Below are positions 9,198 through 17,280 of a DNA stretch of 39,268 nucleotides, piece after piece. A program made the position numbers and the translations under genes. Each line of letters begins with the position of its first letter. The first letter of the stretch is position 1. Below the pieces are notes generated by a model. It was not told where the DNA came from, ran no database searches, and saw only the letters and a program-made list of their open reading frames with translations. Where the stretch lies: positions 1 through 39,268 of the forward strand of contig JAITNX010000052.1 in assembly GCA_031290235.1 (NCBI GenBank). The letters are read 5' to 3'. This DNA is from Synergistaceae bacterium. Lineage in GTDB: Bacteria; Synergistota; Synergistia; Synergistales; Synergistaceae.

Positions 9198-11051
9198 ATG
9201 AGGCGAAGAATTTTTCTGTTCATTATCCCGGTGTTGCTGCTGCTGTTCCTCCCGGCTGCCGGGCGGCTCGCCGTCGGGTATGACGGAGAGTGGGATATAA
9301 GGGGAGAGATCCTTAGGTTGAAGAAGGAGGTCCCGTCCCTGGAAGCGTTTCGAGGTGTAAGCGGCGTAGTCTGGCTCAGCGCTTACAGATACGAACTGAT
9401 GCCCGATGGATCTACCAGGAAATTACATAAATTCCTCATCCTGCCTGCCGGAGCGGAGGACGACGATGAGGATGGGGCAGAGTTCCGCGTGTTTCCCCAC
9501 CCTGCCGAACTGAACTCCACTTTGACCGTCAACGAGGCTGGGTGGTACGACACTGACACAGGTGAAAGGCTGGGGGACCTTCCAGTGGAGTCATATAATC
9601 AGAATGGGACGAGGGCGGAGATCGTGAATTTTCCATCAGTGGCCAGGGGCCGGATAGCGGCGGTGGAGACTGTTTCGGAGATCCCTCGAAGGTTTTTTAT
9701 GGATGACGTGCTCCAGATGGCGGGTGACCTCCCAATCTGGGAGCAGACAGTCGATGTCGAGGTTCTGCCGGGGACTAACCTCTACTGGGAGGGGGTCGGG
9801 GTTATGCCGCCCGAACGATGGACGGACGACTCAGGCGAGCGCGTAACGTGGACTGTGACCAATCAGCCGGCCTGGCACGACGAGGGAATTGTCGAGAGAC
9901 GGCGTCCGACTCTCATCTTCAGCCTCCAGAAGGGGATAGCGAACGGTCTGAGGGGACTCATGTCATTGGAGAACTCTTTTCAGGCGCCGCCGCTGCCGCC
10001 AGTTGTCGCGTCGGGCAGGTCGAACCTCTCCAGGACAGGAAACAGCATCGCTAAATATCTGTCGGAGAGGCGGCTCGACGTGGTGGGTTACGAGCCGAGG
10101 GAGGTGAGGCCAGCGGGTTTGATGCCGGCCGACGGTCCGTGGACACTTTGGGAACGGGTCCTGATAGCGCAGAAGTGGTTCAAGGCGCTTGGGTGGGACG
10201 CCAAGACATACTGGATTCAGCGGATGCCGGTGGCCTTAGATGGACCATCTTCCATGGCGCTCTGGGATGAACCGGTGCTCCGGATAGATCAGAGCGGTGG
10301 CAAGGAGATTTACTTCAAACCTGGGCAAGCAGTTGTCTTCGGCAGGCTGGACCCATCGCTTTTAGGGGCTGTCATCTATAGAGTTGATGGGTCTGGCGTC
10401 GAGCGGCCCTCCATACCGAGGGGATCCGCGTCAGACCATACGATGATCCAGACGTGGCGGCTTGAAATTGCGGAAAACGGCATTGCCAGAGGGACTCTCG
10501 ACCTCACTGTGACTGGAGCTTGGTTGGACGCGCTCCTGAGAGGGAGCGAGCCGTCATCGGCGGATATGGGGCCGGCATTGCTCGGAGGCATAAAATTTGG
10601 CGTGCAGGGATTGGTCGCCGAACCGCTATCCGTCAAGAGCGCAGGATCGGGCTACATGCTGAGCTATGGGATAAAGGCCCAGCTTGGGATTGCCTCGGGG
10701 AGCGATATTCTGCTGCGGCTGCCTGGAGGAGTGCCAACTTGCTTCGATGCCGTTCCAGAGGGAGGAACTAAGTTTTCGTTCGACTTCCCCTTCGTGTTCG
10801 AACAGCACGCTGTAATCTCGACCCCTGTCGGCTACAGGGCGTTGATGCTTCCAAGCGTCGTTCAAAACGGAGACTCAAAAGCAGTGATGGCGGAGTCCGT
10901 AGTGCACTGGGCAAAGAGCAGGCGAGTCGAGGCGTCTTCGGCGTGGGTGGTGAGGCAGGTCGCGCTTGACGGCGCTATGTCAGCCAGGGTGAGCGAGCAG
11001 CTCGGACTAGCGAGAAGATGGTCAGAGACGACAATCCCGTTGCGTAAATAG
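9198..11051 (+). CDS. Secreted DUF3857/transglutaminase-like protein, catalytic Cys apparently absent
   Basis: A 617-residue protein with an N-terminal signal peptide or anchor (RRRIFLFIIPVLLLLFLPA), starting 27 bp after secA behind GGAGGTG. The N-terminal half resembles the beta-rich DUF3857 domain (segments near RKLHKFLILPAG and AEIVNFPSVARGR). The middle, near residues 309-340, resembles the transglutaminase-like region, where a GdC motif would normally carry the catalytic Cys. Here the aligned stretch MPADGPWTLWERVLIAQKWF has none. The C-terminal part would match the trailing DUF3858-like beta domain. This is a fold-level reading from remembered patterns and is not certain. If right, it is a non-catalytic envelope protein, perhaps binding or scaffolding. 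Co-transcription with secA is plausible. Confidence 0.6.
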   Translation: MRRRIFLFIIPVLLLLFLPAAGRLAVGYDGEWDIRGEILRLKKEVPSLEAFRGVSGVVWLSAYRYELMPDGSTRKLHKFLILPAGAEDDDEDGAEFRVFPHPAELNSTLTVNEAGWYDTDTGERLGDLPVESYNQNGTRAEIVNFPSVARGRIAAVETVSEIPRRFFMDDVLQMAGDLPIWEQTVDVEVLPGTNLYWEGVGVMPPERWTDDSGERVTWTVTNQPAWHDEGIVERRRPTLIFSLQKGIANGLRGLMSLENSFQAPPLPPVVASGRSNLSRTGNSIAKYLSERRLDVVGYEPREVRPAGLMPADGPWTLWERVLIAQKWFKALGWDAKTYWIQRMPVALDGPSSMALWDEPVLRIDQSGGKEIYFKPGQAVVFGRLDPSLLGAVIYRVDGSGVERPSIPRGSASDHTMIQTWRLEIAENGIARGTLDLTVTGAWLDALLRGSEPSSADMGPALLGGIKFGVQGLVAEPLSVKSAGSGYMLSYGIKAQLGIASGSDILLRLPGGVPTCFDAVPEGGTKFSFDFPFVFEQHAVISTPVGYRALMLPSVVQNGDSKAVMAESVVHWAKSRRVEASSAWVVRQVALDGAMSARVSEQLGLARRWSETTIPLRK

Positions 11052-11112
11052 CGGGCGGATAAAAAAGCTGAACAATATAACAATATAATGATACATCCCG
11101 GAGGTCGGAGAT

Positions 11113-12789
11113 ATGGAGGATAAAAAAGAACTGCTCGCGTCTATTATCGGGGAGGCGTTGAATAAGATCGCCTCTTCGAAGGGCGTAGAGCTGCCAGCGG
11201 ATTTCTCCGTGTTGTTGGAGCGTCCGAGGCGCGACGGGCAGGGCGATTGGGCCACCAATGCGGCAATGAAGCTGGCGAAATCCTTAGGACTCTCGCCCAT
11301 GAAACTGGCAGAGGAGATATCCACCGAAATCAAGGGGTGCGCTGATATAGAGTCAATAGAAGTGGCTCCGCCCGGCTTCGTGAACTTCACCCTGACGTCA
11401 GGCTGGCTCGCCGAGGCGATATGCGCCGCCATATCGGCAGGGAATGATTACGGGCGAAACAATTCAGGAAGGGGGCGCAGGGTGCAGGTGGAGTTCGTCA
11501 GCGCGAACCCGACCGGCCCGATACACCTCGGTCACGGAAGGGGCGCCGCCGTAGGGGATATCATGTCCTCCGTGCTGCGGTTCTCCGGCTGGGATGTCAG
11601 TAGAGAGTACTACATAAACGACGCCGGGCTCCAGATGGAGAACCTTGGGAAGTCGACTCAATCCAGATACTTCGCCCTCCTTGGCAAGGGGGGTATGGCC
11701 CCATTCCCTGAGGATGGATATCCTGGCGATTATATAGACGACATAGCCAGGAAAATCCTGGACGAGCGCGGCGAGTCCCTCAGCCTCGAGCCTCTCGGCG
11801 AGACGGCGGCGTTTTTCAGGGACGAGACGAGCAGGGCCGTGCTTGAAATTATTCGGGAGGACCTCTCAGATTTCGGCGTGTCCTTCGACGTATGGTTCTC
11901 TGAAAAGGCCCTGTATGCGGATGATCTGGCGCAGAGGGCTATAGACCTCCTTAAAAAACGCGGATACGCCTACGACAAGGAGGGGGCGGTCTGGTTTCGC
12001 TCCACGGCCTTCGGGGACGACAAGGACAGGGTAATGGTGAGGAACAACGGCGTTCCAACGTACTTCACTTCGGATATCGCATATCTGCAGAACAAATACG
12101 AGCGCAAATTCGACTTTCTAATATACGTGTGGGGGGCGGATCACCACGGCTACGTTCCTCGCATAAGGTCGGTGAACAAGGCCCTTGGGGCGTCGGACGA
12201 GAGCCTTGAGTTCCTGCTGATACAGTTTGTCAGCCTCCTTCGCAACGGGGAGCCGGTGTCGATGTCCAAAAGAGCCGGCACGTTTGTGACGCTGCGGGAG
12301 GTAATGGACGAGGTTGGGAAGGACGCCACGCGTTTCTCGTTCGTCAACAGGAAGTGCGACTCGCACCTGGAGTTCGACCTCGAGGTGGCCAAGAGGACGT
12401 CGTCTGAGAACCCGGTATACTACGTTCAGTATGCCCATGCCAGAATTTGCAGCATACTGAGGGAGGCGGTATCCAGAGGGGTTCCGCTGCCCTCTGTCGG
12501 CGAGGCCGATCTCTCGTTGCTCTCTGAGCCGTCGGAGGCCCGCCTCGCAAAGGAGATCTCCCGCTTCCCGGAGGAGGTACTGAAGGCTGCCGGTAATCTC
12601 GAACCTCACAGGATCGCGTTCTTCGCGACTGAGATATCCGAGGCGTTCCACGCGTTCTACAACAGCCTCAAGGTGCTCGGCGAGGAGGAAAATGTCATGA
12701 AGGCGCGGCTGCTGCTGGTCGAAGCCTCACGGGTAGCGATCTCCAATGCGCTGAAGCTGTTGGGTATAGACGCCCCTGAGAGGATGTAA
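11113..12789 (+). CDS. argS: Arginyl-tRNA synthetase
   Basis: Class I aminoacyl-tRNA synthetase that charges tRNA-Arg. The 558-residue length is normal. The N-terminal tRNA-binding domain (WATNAAMKLAKSLG) precedes the HIGH-type signature HLGHGRG near residues 138-144 within EFVSANPTGPIHLGHGRGAA. The KMSK-type loop is SMSKRAG near 381-388, and the C-terminal helical anticodon domain ends in ALKLLGIDAPERM, a typical ArgRS terminus. The ATG at 11113 follows GGAGGTCGGAG. It is spaced 61 bp from the upstream gene with a TATAAT at 11084-11089 that may act as a promoter. The FtsB-like gene starts 1 bp after its stop, suggesting one transcript. Confidence 0.98.
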   Translation: MEDKKELLASIIGEALNKIASSKGVELPADFSVLLERPRRDGQGDWATNAAMKLAKSLGLSPMKLAEEISTEIKGCADIESIEVAPPGFVNFTLTSGWLAEAICAAISAGNDYGRNNSGRGRRVQVEFVSANPTGPIHLGHGRGAAVGDIMSSVLRFSGWDVSREYYINDAGLQMENLGKSTQSRYFALLGKGGMAPFPEDGYPGDYIDDIARKILDERGESLSLEPLGETAAFFRDETSRAVLEIIREDLSDFGVSFDVWFSEKALYADDLAQRAIDLLKKRGYAYDKEGAVWFRSTAFGDDKDRVMVRNNGVPTYFTSDIAYLQNKYERKFDFLIYVWGADHHGYVPRIRSVNKALGASDESLEFLLIQFVSLLRNGEPVSMSKRAGTFVTLREVMDEVGKDATRFSFVNRKCDSHLEFDLEVAKRTSSENPVYYVQYAHARICSILREAVSRGVPLPSVGEADLSLLSEPSEARLAKEISRFPEEVLKAAGNLEPHRIAFFATEISEAFHAFYNSLKVLGEEENVMKARLLLVEASRVAISNALKLLGIDAPERM

Positions 12790-12790
12790 C

Positions 12791-13090
12791 ATGCCAAAGC
12801 TGAGGTGGATTCTCTTTTATGCCGTTGCGACGTTCATCGTCGCGGTCACGGTCGCGACTTTTTTCAAGGAACTGCGCAGGATTGAACGCCTTACCGCGTC
12901 TCTCGAATCCAGGATGGAGGAGCTGGTCGAGTTGACCAGGCAGAACCAGGAAATTCAGGAGAAGATCACCTACTATCAGACTCCGTCCGGAATAGCATTC
13001 CTGGCGAGGGAGGAGTTCAATCTCGTCAAGTCCGGGGAGAAGATATACAGGATAGAGATTGTCTCCCAGGATAGCTTGCGCAAAGAGTGA
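12791..13090 (+). CDS. FtsB/DivIC-family septum formation protein
   Basis: Small bitopic protein of 99 residues. One membrane helix at about 6-24 is followed by a coiled coil (ELRRIERLTASLESRMEELV) and a short conserved-looking segment with AREEFNLVKSGEKIY. That architecture and the ARE-x-LxLVKxGE-like end match FtsB/DivIC division proteins, which bridge FtsL and FtsQ in the divisome. It begins 1 bp after argS, so it is translationally linked to it. The family is short and degenerate, so the exact subfamily is left open. Confidence 0.85.
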   Translation: MPKLRWILFYAVATFIVAVTVATFFKELRRIERLTASLESRMEELVELTRQNQEIQEKITYYQTPSGIAFLAREEFNLVKSGEKIYRIEIVSQDSLRKE

Positions 13091-13104
13091 GCGAGCGATA
13101 TAAT
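13076..13104 (+). promoter_or_regulatory. Promoter for rpsF operon
   Basis: TTGCGC at 13076-13081 and TATAAT at 13099-13104 are separated by 17 bp, a near-consensus sigma70-type promoter. It begins inside the end of the FtsB-like gene and would start transcription near 13111, leaving an untranslated leader of about 80 nt before rpsF. Confidence 0.65.
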
Positions 13105-13121
13105 AATTGGTTGTTATCCCT

Positions 13122-13142
13122 GCTTCTTCGAGAGGAAGAAGC
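13122..13142 (+). promoter_or_regulatory. Leader hairpin upstream of rpsF
   Basis: A perfect 8-bp stem, GCTTCTTC with GAAGAAGC around a 5-nt loop, sits in the rpsF leader. Many bacteria regulate this operon by S6:S18 binding to the leader. Whether this hairpin is that site is an inference; I did not confirm the CCG-bulge signature of the known motif. Confidence 0.45.
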
Positions 13143-13193
13143 CAGAGAGCTGTGTAGCGCGGCTTATTAGACCACAGGGAGGAGGTGACGCAC

Positions 13194-13478
13194 GTGCGAC
13201 ACTACGAATTGACTGTAATATTGTCGGCCGACATCGAGGATCACAAGGCCGCGGCCGAGGAGATCGCGGAAGTCGTGCGCGGTTTGGGCGCGGAGGTTGA
13301 GAAGATCGACCTCTGGGGCAAGAAGCGTTTGGCGTATCCCATCAAGAAACAACAGGAAGGGTTCTATGCGCTGATTGTCATGAAGATGCCGCCCGATCAG
13401 ATACGCGAGCTGGATCGCGTTTTGGGCCTGAGACAGCAGTTGATCAGGCACCTGGTCGTAGCGACCGATGAAGAGTAG
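13194..13478 (+). CDS. rpsF: 30S ribosomal protein S6
   Basis: Small-subunit protein S6, which binds 16S rRNA as a heterodimer with S18. From GTG at 13194 it is 94 residues and opens with the typical xRHYELTVIL strand. GGGAGGAGG ending at 13185 is spaced 8 bp from this GTG, so I prefer it over the in-frame GTG at 13185, which overlaps the Shine-Dalgarno itself. The central WGKKRLAYPIKKQQEGFY is the characteristic S6 segment. It leads the classic rpsF-ssb-rpsR order. Confidence 0.96.
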   Translation: MRHYELTVILSADIEDHKAAAEEIAEVVRGLGAEVEKIDLWGKKRLAYPIKKQQEGFYALIVMKMPPDQIRELDRVLGLRQQLIRHLVVATDEE

Positions 13479-13495
13479 GCAAGAGGGACAGGGCT

Positions 13496-14059
13496 ATGTC
13501 TAGGGGTTTCAACAAGGTTATTTTGTTGGGAAACTTGGCGCGCGATCCGGACGTGAGACACACGCCGAGCAGGCAGAAGGTTGCCAGGATAACGGTCGCG
13601 GTGAATCGCCAGTGGAAAAACAAAGAAACCGGCGAGACGCAGAACAAGGTGGATTTTATACCTGTCGTGGCTTGGTCGTTTCTGGCCGACCTGTGCGAGA
13701 GATACCTGCGCAAGGGCAAGCCTGTTCTCGTCGAGGGGCGCATTCAGGTGCGCGACTACGACGATGCGAAGACCGGGACCCACAAGTGGGTTACAGAGGT
13801 CATAGCCGATAATTTGACGCTCCTGTCAAGCGGGCGAAGCGACGAGGATTACGGCAGCATGCCTACGCCTACGCCTAAGCCGCAGCAGTCGTCTTACAGC
13901 AAACCAGCTCCCAGAAGTCAGACCGCGGCTCCATCCTATAGCAACGGAGACGTTGGAAGCCTGAGGGATGAGATAGATTTCGAGGAAGACTTCCCTCTTG
14001 ACTTCTCGGAGCTTGGCGACTCGGGAGACGGCGGTGGCGACGTGGAGGTTCCGTTTTAG
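13496..14059 (+). CDS. ssb: Single-stranded DNA-binding protein
   Basis: Tetrameric ssDNA-binding protein for replication and repair. The N-terminal OB fold covers residues 1-108 (FNKVILLGNLARDPDVRHT, then IPVVAWSFLADLCERYLRKG and VEGRIQVRDYDD). A disordered linker rich in Pro, Gln and Ser follows. The acidic C-terminal tip ends DVEVPF, a variant of the usual DDDIPF that docks partner proteins. The ATG at 13496 lies 17 bp after rpsF with a GAGGGACAGG-type ribosome binding site. Length of 187 residues is normal. Confidence 0.97.
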   Translation: MSRGFNKVILLGNLARDPDVRHTPSRQKVARITVAVNRQWKNKETGETQNKVDFIPVVAWSFLADLCERYLRKGKPVLVEGRIQVRDYDDAKTGTHKWVTEVIADNLTLLSSGRSDEDYGSMPTPTPKPQQSSYSKPAPRSQTAAPSYSNGDVGSLRDEIDFEEDFPLDFSELGDSGDGGGDVEVPF

Positions 14060-14126
14060 CGTTTCGGCGATCGAGGCGCGTTAAGCTAAGGGAGTGCTGA
14101 TTAACGATCAGGGGGGAATAGTATTT

Positions 14127-14363
14127 ATGGACAATCAATTCAGGAAGCGCCGCAAGCGCCGCCCTAAGGTATGTCATTATTGCGTTGACAAGATAGAGCA
14201 TGTGGACTACAAGGAAACCGAGAAGCTCCGTAGGTACATTACCGACAGGGGTAAGATAATACCGAGGCGCGTGACGGGAACCTGCGCAAAACATCAGAGG
14301 CAGTTGACTAGAGCAATAAAGAGGGCGCGTTTTCTGGCTCTCCTGCCCTTCACTTCAGATTGA
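14127..14363 (+). CDS. rpsR: 30S ribosomal protein S18
   Basis: S18 is the partner of S6 in the platform of the small subunit. At 78 residues, it shows the usual basic N-terminus ([14 protein letters not shown]), a CxxC pair, and the core [20 protein letters not shown] with a basic C-terminus. The ATG at 14127 follows AGGGGGGAA at 14110-14118. An upstream in-frame ATG at 14094 would add residues not found in the family and is rejected. The CxxC plus later Cys suggests a zinc-retaining S18. Confidence 0.97.
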   Translation: MDNQFRKRRKRRPKVCHYCVDKIEHVDYKETEKLRRYITDRGKIIPRRVTGTCAKHQRQLTRAIKRARFLALLPFTSD

Positions 14364-14372
14364 CGCTCGCTT

Positions 14373-14402
14373 GACAGGGGAGGGCAGACGCTCTCCCCTG
14401 TC
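14373..14402 (+). terminator. Hairpin between rpsR and DUF2232 gene
   Basis: A perfect 10-bp stem, GACAGGGGAG with CTCCCCTGTC, around a 10-nt loop just after the rpsR stop. There is no T-run, so it is more likely a processing or attenuating hairpin than a full intrinsic terminator. It could lower expression of the downstream genes relative to the ribosomal proteins. Confidence 0.45.
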
Positions 14403-14420
14403 TTAGTCAGGAGGGCAGAG

Positions 14421-15377
14421 ATGGTAGCTAGTTCTGTTTGGAGGGACTGGGTTATATGTACGGCCGCGGGGTGTTTTCTTTTTGTCGCAGGATCCCTGGC
14501 GCCGCTTTTGGCGCTTCCTCTGATGCTGGTTTACCCATGCCCGGCGCTCCTGTTCTCCTATGAACGCGGGGCGCGGCGGGCTCTGTCGAGCGGTCTCGTC
14601 GTCTCAATGATTCTTTTGCTGCTATTGCCCCCTTTTTATCCTGCGATGTATTTTTTCACGTTTTGGGTTTCTGGCACGCTAATCGGAGCGATTGCCCGCA
14701 GGGTCGAGGGGCATGGCGATCTGTTGTTGGCCGGGGTCGTGGTCTCCCTTGCCTGCAAGGTGGCGGTCGCGATGGCCTCGGCGCGGCTTACTGGGATCAA
14801 CATACTGATGCCTGACGCCGCGGAGATGGAGAGGGTACTCATTGCCCTCGGCGGGTCCGGTCTATACTCTCTGCCTGGCGGCGGAGCCTTCTCGCACGTG
14901 GAGGACATCAGGGACACTGTGAACTTCATGATAATGCTGATGCCATTCAGCATGCTGATCTTCTCTTCAATAGAGGTCCTTGTGTGCTGTTTTCTGTCCT
15001 CGCGCATTCACATGAGGCGAGGCGGGGAGCCGTTTTTCTCATTGCCGCCCTTCGGGAGCTGGTCGCTTCCAAGGAACATACTGATTGCGCTTGTCGTGGG
15101 TTTCATTTGTGATCGCGTATCCGCCGGGAGGCCTGACTTGTACATGGTGAGGCAGGTTGGCGCCAATCTAAGCGCTGCTTCGCGCACGCTCTTTATAATT
15201 CAAGGCCTCGCGGTCGCGTATCATTTTATGGAGAACGCCGGTCTCCCCAGGTTTTTGAGGATAATTCTGGTCTTGTTCGCCCCGCTGTTGTCGCCGATGG
15301 GTGATGTCTGTGCCATCGTCGGGATCGTAGACATCGGATTTGACTTGAGGAAAAGGATGAGGAGGAAACCGCAGTGA
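14421..15377 (+). CDS. DUF2232 (YybS-like) membrane protein
   Basis: A 318-residue polytopic membrane protein with about eight hydrophobic segments. It sits between rpsR and rplI, the same region where the DUF2232/YybS gene lies in many bacteria. Recognisable pieces are an N-terminal paired-helix block (LAPLLALPLMLVYPCPALLF), a YPAMYFFTFWVSGTLIGAIA stretch, and a C-terminal block with IQGLAVAYHFMENAG. The function of the family is unknown; a link to cell envelope or division has been suggested by location only. Its stop overlaps the rplI GTG by 4 bp, so they are translationally coupled. Confidence 0.85.
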   Translation: MVASSVWRDWVICTAAGCFLFVAGSLAPLLALPLMLVYPCPALLFSYERGARRALSSGLVVSMILLLLLPPFYPAMYFFTFWVSGTLIGAIARRVEGHGDLLLAGVVVSLACKVAVAMASARLTGINILMPDAAEMERVLIALGGSGLYSLPGGGAFSHVEDIRDTVNFMIMLMPFSMLIFSSIEVLVCCFLSSRIHMRRGGEPFFSLPPFGSWSLPRNILIALVVGFICDRVSAGRPDLYMVRQVGANLSAASRTLFIIQGLAVAYHFMENAGLPRFLRIILVLFAPLLSPMGDVCAIVGIVDIGFDLRKRMRRKPQ

Positions 15378-15820
15378 AGGTCATTTTGACTCAGGACGTT
15401 AATAAGGTTGGCATCAAGGGAGACCTCGTCGAGGTCTCGGACGGCTACGCGCGAAACTTCCTCTTTAAAAAAGGTATGGCCGTCGAGGGAACTGGCGGGA
15501 AATTAAAGGAGTGGAAGGACCAGCAGGCGTCAAGGAAGAATAAAGAGGCCAAGCTCGAGAAGGCCGCGCTTGACGTGAAGAAGAGGATAGGCGGCAAACG
15601 AATCGTAGTGAGGATGAACACTGGAGAGGAAGGCAGGCTGTTCGGCAGCGTTACCAGCACTCAGGTGGCATCTGCCATAAGCGGGCAGTACGGGGTCGAT
15701 ATTGACAAAAAGGACATCAAACTTGACGAGCAGATAAAACAGCTCGGCATGTATCCGTTTAAGATACGGCTCTACACGGGCGTTGAGGCGGAACTCACCC
15801 TGTCAGTGGAGGCAGATTGA
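15374..15820 (+). CDS. rplI: 50S ribosomal protein L9
   Basis: Large-subunit protein L9 of 148 residues. It begins MKVILTQDVNKVGIKGDLVE and continues DGYARNFLFKKGMA, both diagnostic for the N-terminal L9 domain. A long connecting helix rich in Lys and Glu (EAKLEKAALDVKKRIGGK) leads to the C-terminal domain, with GRLFGSVTSTQVASAI. GTG at 15374 is the start, inside the DUF2232 stop (GTGA overlap), with GGAGGAAACC upstream. Length is standard. Confidence 0.97.
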   Translation: MKVILTQDVNKVGIKGDLVEVSDGYARNFLFKKGMAVEGTGGKLKEWKDQQASRKNKEAKLEKAALDVKKRIGGKRIVVRMNTGEEGRLFGSVTSTQVASAISGQYGVDIDKKDIKLDEQIKQLGMYPFKIRLYTGVEAELTLSVEAD

Positions 15821-17178
15821 CATTGCAGGAGTTTCGCGATTATCAGGGGGCGGACAGGATACCGCCCCACAACCTGGAGGCGGAGCGGGCTGTGCTGGGT
15901 TCCTCCCTTCTCGACAGGGAGGCCCTGATGCAAACAGTGGAGTCATTGTCCACCGACGACTTCTATGAGCCGAGACATGCCTTGGCGTTTGAGGTCATGC
16001 ATGAGATGGCCTCACGGGACAGGGCCGTCGATTCCCTGACATTCCAGGAGGAGTTGGCCCGACGCTCCCTGCTGGACAGGGTGGGCGGCATATCCTTCGT
16101 CGCCATGCTTGTGGATGCGGTTGCGACCACGGCAAATGTATACCACTATTGCTCGATAGTGAGGGACAAATCAGTTCATCGCGAACTGATCAGGGTTGGG
16201 GCAGATATAGCGCGTACTGGCTTTGCCGAGGAGATCGACGCGGATGACGCGCTTGCCAACTCGGAACAGCTGGTCTTCGAGATAGCGCGTCACGGCTCGC
16301 GCTCGCGTTTGAAGGATATCGCCTCCGTAGTGGTGGGCACGTTCGAACAAATAGAGAGAAGTATCTCGGAAGGCGTGACCGCGAACGGGGTGCCGTCGGG
16401 CTTTACGGACTTCGACAAACTCACCGGCGGGTTCCAGCCCGGCAGCCTCAACATAATCGCGGCGCGCCCGTCGATGGGCAAGACCGCGTTTGCGTTGAAC
16501 GTGGCTCAGCATGCGGCCATTAACCAAAATGTCCCGGTCCTCATATTCAGCTTGGAGATGTCCGCCGAGCAGCTTGCCGGCAGGCTGCTGTCGTCGGAGG
16601 CCCAGGTCAATATAAAAGAGCTGACGGTAGAGAGAAATGTCAGGAGCGACCAGTGGAACGCGCTCACGGATGCCGTCGCGCGATTGAGCAGGGCCTCCAT
16701 ATCGATAGATGACAGCTCATCTCTCTCCACCCTCGATCTGCGCTCGAGGTGCCGAAGATTTTTCAGCAAGCACAAGGATCAAAAATGCCTTGTCATAGTG
16801 GATTATCTGCAGCTGATGGTGAACAACAAGAGGGTGGAAAACAGGCAGCAGGAGGTTTCAGATATTTCGAGGGCGCTCAAGGGAGTGGCCCGCGAGTTCG
16901 ACACGCCGGTCATCGCGCTCTCGCAGCTGTCGAGGGAGGTTGAAAAGAGAGGAGCGGACAAACGCCCGATGCTCTCCGATCTGAGGGACAGCGGGGCAAT
17001 AGAGCAGGACGCCGATATTGTGGCTTTTCTGTATAGGCCAGCATATTATCAACAGGACAGGGAGTCGTCCGACCCTACGGCGGAGCTTGCCGTGGCTAAG
17101 CACAGAAACGGTCCCACCGGCAAGGTGGACTTGATGTTCTACAGGGAATATTCGCGTTTTCAAAATCTTGCCTACTAG
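15817..17178 (+). CDS. dnaB: Replicative DNA helicase DnaB
   Basis: Hexameric 5'-3' helicase that unwinds DNA at the replication fork and recruits primase. At 453 residues the N-terminal domain opens PPHNLEAERAVLGSSLLDRE, and the RecA-like domain has Walker A ARPSMGKTAFALNVA near residues 219-233 and CLVIVDYLQLM (Walker B) near 326-336. DLRDSGAIEQDADIV precedes the C-terminal AKHRNGPTGKVDLMF. The start is TTG at 15817, overlapping the rplI stop, or TTG at 15823, better spaced from GGAGG at 15808-15812. rplI-dnaB adjacency is common. No intein or insertion is seen. Confidence 0.97.
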   Translation: MTLQEFRDYQGADRIPPHNLEAERAVLGSSLLDREALMQTVESLSTDDFYEPRHALAFEVMHEMASRDRAVDSLTFQEELARRSLLDRVGGISFVAMLVDAVATTANVYHYCSIVRDKSVHRELIRVGADIARTGFAEEIDADDALANSEQLVFEIARHGSRSRLKDIASVVVGTFEQIERSISEGVTANGVPSGFTDFDKLTGGFQPGSLNIIAARPSMGKTAFALNVAQHAAINQNVPVLIFSLEMSAEQLAGRLLSSEAQVNIKELTVERNVRSDQWNALTDAVARLSRASISIDDSSSLSTLDLRSRCRRFFSKHKDQKCLVIVDYLQLMVNNKRVENRQQEVSDISRALKGVAREFDTPVIALSQLSREVEKRGADKRPMLSDLRDSGAIEQDADIVAFLYRPAYYQQDRESSDPTAELAVAKHRNGPTGKVDLMFYREYSRFQNLAY

Positions 17179-17280
17179 TTGCGGCAGACACGCTATTGTT
17201 TTATTCTAATTGTATAAACATACACTGCTTGCTCGGTGTAGAGGCTTTATAGTCTGTAGTTATGTTCGGGGGGCGTCATT

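Noticed and set aside
11084-11089. TATAAT before argS as a promoter
   Set aside because: No -35 partner at the right spacing; kept only as a remark in the argS entry.
14373-14402. Hairpin as a full rho-independent terminator
   Set aside because: No T-run follows it, and the downstream genes must still be expressed.
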